From NCBI GenBank assembly GCA_038030265.1, contig CM075942.1:42126751-42190750 (forward strand): a DNA stretch of 64,000 nt, in the 5' to 3' direction. Shown piece after piece: positions 50,748 through 61,850 of this stretch. Within the stretch, counting starts at the first letter, position 1. Each line of letters opens with the position of its first letter. The notes under the pieces are model-generated. The model saw nothing but the letters and a program-made list of their open reading frames with translations, ran no database searches and was not told where the DNA came from. The position numbers and the translations under genes were made by a program. The stretch comes from Corythucha ciliata. Lineage: Eukaryota > Arthropoda > Insecta > Hemiptera > Tingidae.

Positions 50748-51680
50748 TCACTCTTGTTTCTCTATTGAAGCATTGCCTCCGTCTTTCAGCATTGCTTCTT
50801 CCATATCGTCGTCGTCACCAATGTCATGTTCGTCGATATCAACATGCACACCATTTAGGCAATGTCCGTGACAGTGACGACAATGCTGTGTGCAATTTAA
50901 ACCTGCTTTTTTGCAACCACATTTTCCACTTCCACAGTTTCCAATACACTTGCAGAAAATCAAATCTAGAATTTCGCTTGGAGCTGGCTGGTCTGTCGTT
51001 CGTACTGGTTGCAAACAATCTAGCTTCCATTCCCAACCCCAACTCTCAGGTGACAGAAAATTTCCCTGCCATAGTTGGACTTGGACATAAGTCCGATAGG
51101 AATGCTGCTTAGCCGATGCTTCTGTAGGTGGTAAAGCCGAAATGTCGAACTTGGTATTCCATACCAACGTAGTGAAAACTTTGTACCTCAGATCATTCAG
51201 CTTCAACACACCGGGCCGAGCACCGTAACACGTCAAAAAACATTTGTCTCCTGATGTCTGGACAGCATCGTGGGAAGAGACGGGATCAAGAAAGGCTTTT
51301 GCAGCATCTCTGATGTCTTTGTTTTTCATGTACAGCTTAAAAAACCGGATCTTTCCTTTTCTAAAGACCGCAGACGTAGTATCGCAACCAGTGAACGCGT
51401 GAACAAAAAGTGTACCGGCATCCATACCTAGCTCTTGCAATGCTTTTGATGAATTCGTCTTTGTGGGTTGATTTCCACGTCCGGGCTTTACGAAATATCT
51501 ATCACTGTCAGGGGGAGTCCTTGCTGCAAGGAGCACGAGTAGGTCGACATTTAGCCGACTACTGCAACAAAGTTTGAATACTCACAAATCTCAACGGCAG
51601 AATTTATTATTAAAGAATCGGCGTCTCCAGGTGCAATTTTGCAATCAATGCCTTTATTCCTGAGCTTGACTGAAAGCAGG
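50748..51680 (-). pseudogene. PIN-like nuclease fragment with C-terminal CXC cluster, inside the long-TIR element
   Basis: The minus strand reads GIDCKIAPGDADSLIINSAVE, then FVAVVG. After a one-base shift near 51550 it continues NVDLLVLLAARTPPDSDRYF, FVHAFTGCDTTSAVFRKGK and a Cys-rich end CKCIGNCGSGKCGCKKAGLNC with more Cys/His (HCRHCHGHC). The DADSLI, DVDLLVLL and GCDTT acidic motifs resemble the PIN/FEN-like nuclease fold. The Cys cluster resembles the tesmin/TSO1 CXC domain. Both are inferences from motif shape. I recall similar anonymous invertebrate proteins but not a named function. It is broken and N-truncated. Confidence 0.6.
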
Positions 51681-53081
51681 GAGATCTAGTTCTTCATTTT
51701 TCTTGTTTGATAAAAAAAATGTCTTGTGTCTCCTGCCGAATAGGGGGGTAAAAGAAGTATAAGAAGCAGCTCAAGTGAAAGCTCATTTTACAGCTCAATT
51801 GCTTCATATCATTCACTTTGTCAAAAATTGTAGCTCTACACAGTTACGCCCAGAAATACCGAAAAATAAAATCCAAATGCTTCGCTTTTTTCGTAGTCTA
51901 CGCAACTTTTCTCAAAATTGTCCCTCAGCTACCCCAAATTTTGAGCATAGATTACTAAATTAGACTCCTTGACGTGTAATCACAATGTCTGGCGACCTTT
52001 TTAGACGCAGTCAACCGGAAGGAGCGGCGTTTGAAAAATGCATATCATTTTTTATGTTTGAAAGGTGACAGACGGTACAGTTCAAGGGTGATACCGAGGA
52101 TGTTGCGTGAAATATAACGTCTTAACATGAAGAAAACATCAGCCGAGGCCAAAATCGAATGCAATCTTTTCTCCCTCTAGTCCCACCGGTTTTCATACCT
52201 TTGTCATGCAACAGTTTTCCCCCCAAATTCCACGGAGCATATATCGGTAACCGCTACGCAAATGAAAAAAAATAATAGAGGCGAATTTATCAGAAATTAT
52301 GCGAACGTTATTTTTTAATTTCGGCGTCTAGGCGCTAACGCTAGTAGTTTCCTAGATATTGGTCAAAACCCGAAAATGGTCGCACATTTTGCCCTCTCCA
52401 GAGTCACGCTCCACGCGAAAACTCGGGGACTTTTGGTGAGGTGACCCCTGGACACCTCCGAACACATTCCCGAAGAGAAAAATTCTTTATGAATTATTGC
52501 AGTCTAGAATATGTTCCTTGACTGGACTAGTTGTTTTAGGAATATTTACGAGCAACTGAAATAAGTGTTTGAAGGTAAAAATACGAGGTTTAGCATTTTT
52601 CATGAACACCCCTCACATTTTAGTTCATAGTTTCGAGTTTTTGGCAATGTATAAAGCCGATTTCTTGGGCAAAAGTTGCGTCGGTAAAATTTTTCGCCGA
52701 TAATCCACCATTTTATTAGACACAAATTTGGGTCCGAATTTAGATTATTTTTTCCTGAAGATTGCACAACAAATGAAAATGTTATCAATGCTAAAAAGGT
52801 GCAAGTTACTTCTAGGGGATTCCGACGCTTGATTAAACGTTTTCGTGCATTGGGTCGGGTGCCCAAACACGACCTGTTATAGCTATAGTCGCAGTGTGAT
52901 TTCTAGTAGCGTTTTCACTTTGCAAGAATAACGAAATCATGCATTGGGGCAGTTAATTTGCACCGCGTTAATTTGCACCGGTGGAAAGGAATTGCGTCGT
53001 AGAAGAATTTAATGCAAGTTCCGCTTGACAATTAATTTTGTTGATAAGTCCAATAAAGAACTAAGAGAATACCGTTTAGAC

Positions 53082-55118
53082 TAGTCAATATAGACACAAA
53101 AATCGGGGTAAATCGCAAACATGCATGTAATTGATTTTTTTGTTGCGTGTTGTTGGGACCAATGAGAGCAGTTATTACTCAAGTTTGCAACCCTCAAAAC
53201 CTTGTGCTTAACTCATGGCACTCGAAAAACTAAGAAATGTCATCACTTTTTCAAACAAGTTGTTTTTTCAAACAAAGATACCAGAAGAAAGAGTTTTTCG
53301 AGCATGACCACAGTATACATTGTTAAAGCCAACTAAATTTGCTACAATTTAAGCCATGCCCCAGCATCCTGGGTCTGTTAGTTCAGGGAATACAGTCAAT
53401 CAATAAAATACCTGATCTCGCCAAAAAGCGAGATTTTATTGGTAGGGTAATTTTTCAAGACCCGTAGCACTCAAATGCACGGTGATTGGTACTTGGGTGA
53501 ACAAAATGAGAGGGGTGATTGTACACCAAAAATGCAACAAAAAATGTCCTATAACAGAAGGTCAGATTTCCATTCCTAGTTCAGATAATCAATTTGTTGT
53601 TTTTTAGCACATCACGGGTTTTCGCAACAAAAACATAAATGTAACATGGGAAGTAAGCGTCCTAGGTTAAATCCAATGACACCACTGACAAGAACACTCT
53701 TTTTTTCGTGTGTGAGTAAAGACATGTTGTCTAATGGTAGCGAAAGATTCTTTGAGTAAACTGGGAAAATATCAGGATGTTTTTAAAAATGTGAGTTTTT
53801 GACAACTGTTCAAAGCTAGACTACATTAGCCATGGTGCTCCCAGCACCTGGCAAGTTCCTCTAAAACTGTATGAAGTAACTCAGTTTAATACTTCATGCT
53901 TATTTTACTCCTGTCCTTTGCAATATCTTGATAAAAATCCATTGTTATACCAAAAAATGAGGCAATTAGGCCCATTTTGAGTGCCTACAAGAAGATCAAG
54001 AGCCATTCCCAAAACTTTTTTTTTCAGCTTAATTCACTTTTCCTATGCCAATCTATGGGGACAGACAAATAAAAGTGGAGTAAGCTGCAAAAAAAATGTT
54101 GGAATAGCTTTCGTATCTTCTTTTAGGCACTCAAAATGGGCCTAATTGCCTTATTTTTTGGTATAACGATGGATTTTTCTCAAAACATTGCGAAGGACAG
54201 GAGTAAAATAAGCATGAAGTATTAAACCAAGTTACTTCATACAGCTTTAGTGGAATTTGCCGGGCGCTGGGAGCACCATGGCTAATGTAGTCTAGCTTTG
54301 AACAGTTGTCAAAAACTGACATTTTTAAAAATATCCTGATATTTTCCCAGTTTACTCAAGAATCTTTCGCTAACTTTGGACAAAATGTCCTTACTAACAC
54401 AGAAAAAAGTGTGCTATTTTCATTGGTGTCGTTGGATTTAACCTAGGACGCATGCTTCCCAAGTTACAGCTGTTTTTCTTGCGAAAACCAGTGATGTTCT
54501 GAAAAACGTGAAAAAATCTATTATCTCGACTAGGAAAGGAAATCGGACCATAGGTCATAAGACAATTTTTGTTGCATTTTGGATGTTTAATCACCCCTAT
54601 TATTTTGCTCAACCAAGTACCAGTCACCCTGTCCTATAGAATATCCACGCGAAAATAAATTTTAGGCAATAGCGTAAGATTCAAATTGAGCTACTGCCTA
54701 AGAATTATTCTCGCGTGGATATTCTGTAGGACCATTATGTTTGAGTGCTACGGGTCTTTAAAAATAACCCTATCAATAAAAATCTCGCTTTTTGGCGATA
54801 TTACATATTTCTTGATTGGCTGTATCTCCGAAAATAACAAACGTAGGACGCTCGGACTGGGCTTAAATTGTAGCAAATTTAGTTGGCTTCAACAATGTAT
54901 ACTGTGGTCATGCTCGAAAAACGCTTTCTTCTGGTATTTTTGTTTAACAACCTAAAACATTGATGGAATGTCGTGGTTTTTCGAGTGCCACGAGTTGAGC
55001 ACAAGGTTTTGAAGGTTGCAAACTTGAGTATAAACTGCTCTCATTGGCCCTAACAATGTGCAAAAGAAAAAACAATTACATGCATATTTGCGATGTTTGA
55101 TGTTTATATTGACTGGCC
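53082..55118. repeat. 2-kb fold-back palindrome with ~1-kb arms
   Basis: The sequence from about 53082 to 54040 returns in reverse complement from about 54069 to 55118, around a ~29-base centre. Matching pieces include CTCATTGG with AAGTTTGCAACC, the AAAAAGCGAGATTTTTATTG-type block, ACCCGTAGCACTCAAA, and an inner pair AAAAGTGGA/AGCTTAATTCACTTTT. The arms are diverged by point changes. The right arm carries an extra ~105-bp inverted-repeat unit near 54630-54733. There is no coding content. Confidence 0.75.
54630..54733. mobile_element. ~105-bp inverted-repeat insertion in the right arm of the palindrome
   Basis: TCCTATAGAATATCCACGCG at the left is nearly repeated in reverse at the right (CGCGTGGATATTCTGTAGGA). 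The corresponding place in the left arm (near 53490) lacks it. This indicates a later insertion of a tiny MITE. Exact borders are uncertain by a few bases. Confidence 0.6.
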
Positions 55119-55790
55119 TACGTTACCAACTGACATTCTGCTTTTCTCATCGAGCCAAGCTCAAAATCTCGTTAGAAATACGTCAAAATAATTAATGATA
55201 CAGAGAAAATCCAACAAAATTAATCATCCATGGTGATTTACTGGGTAATTGGTGGTGGGATTCGTAAGCTCAATAAATGATATTATTGGTCTCCCCACGG
55301 TCATGTTATTTTAAAACAGGACGTTTTCGGTTCACCCGAAAACAACAAGGAAAAATTTGCTCGTCAAATTTACAGGTCATCATCGAAGACGATTTCGACG
55401 GTGAATGCACGGGGGGCTTTTACCGCTGGTGAATGAACGGGGTGACTGCTGGTCGGTGAAAGATGAAGTTTCAACGTGAATGTTTCATGAATGTTTCAAC
55501 GTGAATGTTTCAACCCAACGAAATCATTTAAACTAGGTACATCATCGAAGAGCTCGACTCTATGAGCGTGGGGACACCTTCAATCATCGAAAGAAATAAT
55601 TGAATAGGTATAGGTAGTTCCTAATGTATTCGTTATTTTTTGACTGAGGGTGGGTTTATCTCAATGGGTTTATCTCATGGAGTAGCTATTTCTCGAATAA
55701 CTTTACATTACTGTTTACAAAAAGGCCCATAGCAACCATACATATCCCAGCTTTGTCTGTAGAAAAAGTGCATTGATAAACACACCCTAA
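55119..55790. other. Spacer between palindrome and Harbinger element
   Basis: It contains a short direct repeat of GAATGTTTCA units near 55480-55515. No gene was recognised. Confidence 0.4.
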
Positions 55791-56178
55791 GGGTTGGGTC
55801 GACAATTTATTGCAATTCTCCGATTAATGCAATGCTGGGTTTAGCACGGATGAAATAGGGGGAGAATGAAATATCAAGTTTCGGTCGACAATGGTTTCAA
55901 TATGTTAGAATAATAATAAAGTGGAGTTTAAGGTTAGATAATGAAATTAGCTTCTGATGCTGCTTCTAGTTTCGAAAATGTTATTGTTTCTATGCCTACG
56001 AAACAAATATTACAAACGGGTGAAGAAATATTACAACGGGTGCTTACAGTTTTTCTTCTTGTGCGAGTTGGAATAATTAAAAATTTAGGGCGTATAAACT
56101 GTCTCGTTGCGAGGTTAAATAATTTAAGCGAAGGGAAAATCATTGACTATACATATAGATTCGTGCTATTAGACTAGG

Positions 56179-57256
56179 ATGAACCAGAGAAACGACCGCG
56201 ATCTGGAGAGGAGGGCTCCAAAAAGGGCCAGAGTTAAAAATTATTCCTTTCAAGAAGAAAATTTATTGGTTCAACTGGTCGTTGAAAATAAAAAAAATTA
56301 TTGAAAACAAGAAGACTGATGCAGTCATGTGGAGGGAAAAGGAGAAATGCTGGATTGGCATTGCGGACAGATTCAAACAAGAAGGATACCAGAGGTATCA
56401 ATAAAAATTTTATTTTGGTAGGCCCTTCTTTTCTTAATAGGCACAAATTTACGTTGCAAGAAATCACACTCAGCTACGGAACAAGTACGAAAATTTGAAG
56501 AAAATTGTAAGGTTAAAAAAAGCAAAACTACGGCAAGAAGCCATTAGTACTGGAGGTGGTTCGAACAATGCCCAGTCGCTGTCTGAAATAGAGTCAAAGA
56601 TCCTACAAATGATTCTTATGAGCGCCGAGGGGCTTGCCAATACGACCGACTCAGATGCAGTGCCAGAAAGTAATAAATGGATTGAACGGGCATTGCCCAT
56701 TTGTAGATTTCACACTCTTTCCCGTTTGATTTTAACCGCCTTTGCAGATTATGAAACTATGACCTCTGGAGCTCACTCGAATGAGAACTCAGGGCTCTTG
56801 AATGACGAGGTCGTGAGGAGCGAGAATGGAGGTCGAAGTTTGAGTCATATTTCTACAAACTTGGGAAACGATCTGCCAAGTGAAGGATACGATTGGAGTA
56901 GTTGGCATCCCGTGTCATTAAAGAAAACCCTTCATCCCGCGCTAAAACAATCGGCAATCACCGAAGGTTGCGATAATTCTTTGGGCCAGACGAAACATGT
57001 TTGTGAAAATAATTTAAGGCCTCGTGTGACTTGTCTAGACACAGAAGTTGTTGATGAGTCGGCTATGGCACCACGTGACCCTCTGGAGGAAGGAGTTCCC
57101 GAGATAGCTGGATCTGCTTCGGCAAACACATCAGGCCGGAATTATATAAAGCATCGTAGAATTATCTATCATCTTACTGTAACCCACCGATCTTTCAATG
57201 GGCATTTACAGATTGTAGAAAGCTCAAATCCCATCACTGCAGGCTCAGAATGTTAA
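56179..57256 (+). pseudogene. Myb/SANT-like DNA-binding protein of the Harbinger element
   Basis: The ATG at 56179 opens MNQRNDRDLERRAPKRARVKNYSFQEENLLVQLVVEN. The frame then slips by one base (near 56285) to continue IENKKTDAVMWREKEKCWIGIADRF. An intron-like gap (about 56394-56460) precedes TQLRNKYENLKKIVRLKKAKL in the open frame that ends at 57256. The tryptophan/hydrophobic spacing is that of the Myb/SANT-like domain in PIF/Harbinger ORF2 and related insect proteins. The C-terminal part is Ser/Asn-rich with no domain recognised. The slip suggests decay, unless the region is spliced differently. Confidence 0.65.
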
Positions 57257-57264
57257 GAACTGAA

Positions 57265-57360
57265 GCCTTATTACGAACCCGCGTGAAAATGCCGCGAGAT
57301 GCGGTTTTGTGCCTTTGGATTCTGCTTGCGGCGTTTCTTCCCGACCATTCGTAATAAGGC
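57265..57360. repeat. 96-bp inverted-repeat unit inside the Harbinger element
   Basis: GCCTTATTACGAA at 57265-57277 is exactly inverted at 57348-57360. Inner bases (GCCGC against GCGGC) also pair. It lies just after the Myb/SANT frame and could be a nested mini-element or a structured 3' region. Confidence 0.5.
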
Positions 57361-57822
57361 TCTTTTTCGGAACTGTACTGCGAACAAGCTTCATTATTCC
57401 TGATAATCTTTGAGCAATAAGCTCGGAATTTTAACAGGAATCTTAAGTCATGCTCGTTAGAAAGTAGAAAAACTAATACGAAATAATTAAGCGAGCGCTG
57501 TGCCTTAATTTTTCACTTTCCTCAGCGTCAAGAAGAGGAAAAAATACGTCAGATGGTCATGCGGGATTCGAGGAAATGGTCTCTCATAAAACGGCTTCGG
57601 CTAAAATCGAAATAGACCTTAAAGAAGGCGAAAGATTTTTGCAGCAAGAAGCATGGCACAAGAGTTGCATGAGGTAAAATTGAAAATTTTCAACGCTGAT
57701 GGAACATCAAATTGGGCAGGAATTACGATCCAGAGAAAAGCATGAACTCGAAAAAGAGCTGTTGAAAGCTCAAATTATTAATGCCAAATTACAAAGAAAG
57801 TGATAAATTTTTGTAATTTATT

Positions 57823-59074
57823 TTAATGCAAAAGAGGTTGGAAGTAAGTATTGACCAATATTTGCAGGGTACGGTCATTTTTTCTATTATCCAGAGTAGA
57901 AACTGGCACTTCATGGTCATCATGTTCGATGTAGGTTATATCGTACTCCGGGAGAGGGCTTCTCATATCAATAGCAAGATTGTGGAGGACAGAAGTAGCA
58001 ACTATAACCCGTAAACTTTTAGCCAAGTTCGTTCTCAACCCAATTGATAATACAGGCAAACGCTTTTTCCAAACACCATACTGCCTTTCGACGACATTCC
58101 TCGTTCGAATTTGCGATTCATTGTAAAGGTTTTCTGCGGCATTTTGAGGACTGGAGAAAGATGTTACAAGATAATTCCTGTTCTCGTAGCCCGCATCAGC
58201 TACAATCAAGCTGTTGCCAAATTCCCATGATTCAAGTCTATTCATAATCTTTGAATTATTAAAAACGGCGGTTTGGTCATGGCTGGACCCTGGCCATCTG
58301 GCTACGATGTCCAAGATCTTCAAATTGGATTCCGAAATATTTTGGACGTTTATAGAAAATAAGTTTTTTCTGTTTCTAAAAACTTCTGCATTGTCACCCC
58401 CTGAAATAGATGATGGAAAAATCCAACTATAGTCCAAAGGAAACTGCAACTGCCTATATCATATACAAATTACCAATACCACTAAGCTTCACATGCGTAC
58501 AGTCCATCGCTCCAATTACCCTAGGTAACGATGCGATTTTATAGAATTTTTTCTTCGCTGTGGCAATCTCATCTTGGGATCGAGGCATGTAAATAACCGC
58601 ATCTCTTAGGCCTGTAATAGCATCTGTGACCAACCCGATAAAATCAACGGCCGAGGTTTTGCTGATCCCTATAAAATCCGCCATGGACAATGTATCGGAC
58701 CCAGTAGCGTAGAACTGTAATGATAACAGAAGACGATTCATGCTGGATACGTCATGGTTTCTGAAATAAATTAATAAATAAACGTCAAGTATAGAACACT
58801 CGCTGATGGATATATTCTATGAATTTACATAAGCAATAAAAATAAGTCCTAAACTATTCGACGGGGATTTTATTTTATCCTCAATTCGGTCATGGACGGA
58901 CTTAACAGAGTTCTTGTCGAGCCAGAACCTGCGTAAAAACTCCCAATCGTCCAAAATATCGAAATAATTCGTCCAGTCACGGAAGATGCGGGGCCGAGGT
59001 AGAGGCCGACCGTACCCTACAAGCCGGCTTAACTCTTCCAATTCTTCCATCTCTGCTAAATCACTGTCCAGCAT
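57823..59074 (-). CDS. PIF/Harbinger DDE transposase (HARBI1-like), probably decayed
   Basis: Exons are 59074 to about 58862, 58760-58474 and 58400-57823. The protein starts MLDSDLAEMEELEELSR. Exon 2 has LLLSLQFYATGSDTLSMADF and IASLPRVIGAMDCTHVKL with the first catalytic Asp. Exon 3 has GGDNAEVFRNRKNLFSINVQ, DIVARWPGSSHDQTAV, VADAGYENRNYL with the second Asp, and RNVVERQYGVWKKRLP with the Glu. All three catalytic residues are therefore present. The intron 2 junction is canonical (ATTG/GTAATT to TTTCAG/GG). Exon 1 runs to PSN and should end AG/GT, but the sequence reads AATAGTTTAGG, so its donor looks lost by one base. Confidence 0.75.
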
Positions 59075-59332
59075 TTCAAGTTCAATTGAAATAAACAGAA
59101 TGATATCGAATAATCTTGCCCTCGAGCCAAGGTCATAATTAACTGAAGATCACAATTTCTCAATTTTATGTATAAATATTATACTAAACGCAACCCAGAG
59201 CAGCGTTCAACTAATCGGAACTTTATCCTGCGTTTTTCTTCCGATTAAGATTAAACGCATATTGTCGAACGGGTTTTTTCATTTATCTCCTATTAGATAT
59301 TTCTTAAACCCATGTGGTCGACCCGGGCCTTA

Positions 59333-59877
59333 GTCTCATATTTTTCAGTACAACGGAAAAATCTCTCCTTCCAGCTGTATTTAGGGTAATTTTGGTGACA
59401 AATCCTAAAAGAGCACACTTCTTAATTATGAAACGCTCGCGTCCAACGGAAGAAATTTACATAAGCCTTCTCAAAGGAGGTTGGAAGTATCGTGAAACAG
59501 TGTTCTTTATATTTCCGCTAAACAATCCATAGAAAATTTAGTGAGATAAGCTCTTCATAACGCAAAGTGCCCAGTTTGATTCAAATTCAAACTCTTGCAG
59601 TGCCAACACCCGACGTGGAATCTTAGGATTTTTTTAGGAACCAAATATTAATCAGGTTTTCCAGCTTTGGGCTCCAGCCTTTTTTCCGTCAGCGGCAGTG
59701 GTCAATTTTTGACGGGCTATATCTCAGGGAGTCGTACTGAGCTTAAATTGTCACTAATTTAGTCTATTTCAAAAATGCAAAGGACCGGTACATAGTTCCA
59801 GAGATATAATCAATTGAGTAAAAAAAGGTCAGAGAATTTCAATTTTTTTTGTTGCGATTTTCGACGTGAAGCCGACC

Positions 59878-59921
<44 letters not shown>

Positions 59922-61407
59922 GTTGGCAAAGTTCAGATTCAGATATTCAGCTTCCCAAGAAACATATAGATTCGTTGACAAAACTATTTCTATACGTTTG
60001 TCCCGGCCAAAACCCTATTGACAGGACTAGTATACGTATAGTATGATAATTATATTTGTTTATACACAAGAATATTGTTCATGGACGAGTGGAATAGTTA
60101 AGATTTTTCATCGAGGAATTAAGAGAAACAACCAGGTGCCGACCGAGCATTCCTGAGGTAAGGCCACTACCAATATAATGATGTCAATATAAAATAAATC
60201 CTTATTTCGCCCGACTTTGTACACTTTTCCCGTTGTAAATTAAAAATTATAATACGCATAATGTAATTATAATACGGTTAATGTTTTAAAAAGTCCATCA
60301 TCCCTAAGACGGATTTTTTTCTGTCAGCCACAGGGATCGAGGAAATCCGTCAAATTGGCAACGCTGTGATTGATTCTAGCACTCTTAAGAGCAGGGGGAT
60401 ATGTTCCTGGTAATCACGCTGATATTTTTCTAGCCCCCTACAATATTCTAGAGACCATAGGCCCTTTAATTCCTTTTTGTCTTCGGCTCAGGAAACTGGA
60501 ATTCCCGGAAAAATCAATATCTATAATTCGCTTTATAGTAAGAAGCTGCTGTAAAAGAGGAAGTATAATTGTTCATGTCGGCGAAATATGTTCAAAACAA
60601 TTAAGCCAGCCGTGGCCCTACGAATAAAAATAAAAAATTGAGGAAACGACAAAAAAACGTCGGAATTATGGTTCTGAGAAGTGGAAGTGGAAGCGGAATG
60701 AAAGCTGTCAACTGAACTGTTGGAATTAACAACGCTAGCTTTTTAAAGAAATGTCAGAAATGGCGTGGGTAGACTTGAGTTAAATCTTTCCTTATGCGCC
60801 TCAAGCGCCGCTTAAATTGCCCTTTCAGAGACAGCTATGCACTTGTGAGCGCGTATTTATTTAGACCGTTTAAAATTAAAGTGACTGAAGCAAACTACTC
60901 TTCTTGCCCTTAAGCCTTATAACCTTATAAGTTTTGCACGTTATGACATTGGCATTGGCTATTTTTATTTTCTTGTACCTGAAACTAATAGAAATACGGA
61001 AATCGATTTTCATACGTTTTTCTTGGTTATTATTGGAAAATGAAAATATAACTATAACGCTTCAAGTACACGCCCAAGCTCACTTGCTTACCTCCGTGTT
61101 CTCAGCGACGCGATTCATTTTTCCCGTAAACACTCATTTTATTTACCGCACTTAAAATTCAATTCATTTAAAGCACAGCTCGAACATTATTATTCTACCT
61201 CTCTTGATTTACTTTTTCGTGAAACTTATTGAATAATTGGTTGCAGATTCTCTCCTTTCCGGCTTAAGGAACCCGCAGCTACAGTGAACTGAGCGCGGGG
61301 TAACGAAAAAAAGGGGGCACCCCCCCCCCCAGGTGTTTGTGGAGGAGGAAGACACAGCTCGACCAGAACCGCCAGCAACCCGGTGAGAAGTGCCAATTTT
61401 ATCTCTG

Positions 61408-61451
<44 letters not shown>

Positions 61452-61850
61452 CTTTTCTTTTTTTCTTCTGCTTCATCATTTGGGTACACTACCTCGAAAT
61501 CCCCATTCTCCTCTCTAACAACAAAGCCCGTCAATACTGGCAATTATGATCGGCCATAATAATTTAGTGGAGGTCGAAAGTAGTAAAGTGGTAGTGCATT
61601 TCTGGGAGCAAGAATAGTCAGTTAATGGCTCCCAACCGACTATAGCCCCCTGATGCCTGGCCCTAGCCTGGCTGGACGCGATATCCCCCACCCCTTATGA
61701 ACAGTAAACCCCCTTTCATGTATTGAATGCTTGTAAGACGGAAAATTATAGTGAAAAACAACGTTAATGAATGGTAGGTATTCTCAATTTTTCGCTAGTG
61801 ATACACAAGTGTAGAAAACCTGGAGATTTCGTTAAATTATAGCTCATTCT
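59333..61850. other. Gene-poor stretch with poly-T tracts
   Basis: It contains T runs of about 42 bases at 59879-59920 and 61410-61451 and a run of C near 61320. About 85 bp near 59705-59790 resembles the outer right arm of the 53-55 kb palindrome. Short open frames here have no recognisable domain. Confidence 0.45.

Larger units (their letters stand above)
48694..52530. mobile_element. 3.8-kb DNA element with ~0.8-kb terminal inverted repeats
   Basis: The left end starts TAGTCCAGTCAAGGAA (48694) and the right end is its reverse complement ending at 52530, flanked by GTT on both sides (48691-48693, 52531-52533). The inverted arms run from both ends inward to about 50310 and 51730. The left arm is interrupted by a nested element at 48994-49803. 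The 1.4-kb centre carries a minus-strand protein fragment with PIN-like and CXC motifs. Long arms and a short target duplication mark a cut-and-paste type DNA element. I do not assign it to a named superfamily. Confidence 0.75.
55791..59329. mobile_element. Near-complete PIF/Harbinger element
   Basis: Candidate ends are GGGTTGGGTCGAC (55791-55803) and GTCGACCCGGGCC (59317-59329). They are flanked by TAA on the left and TTA on the right, compatible with a TWA-type target although the two are not identical. Inside are the two genes expected of this superfamily, convergently arranged: a Myb/SANT-like protein (plus) and a DDE transposase (minus). Confidence 0.7.

Noticed and set aside
60370..60627. 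85-codon plus-strand open frame
   Set aside because: There is no recognisable motif and no supporting context. Chance frames of this length are expected in 64 kb.
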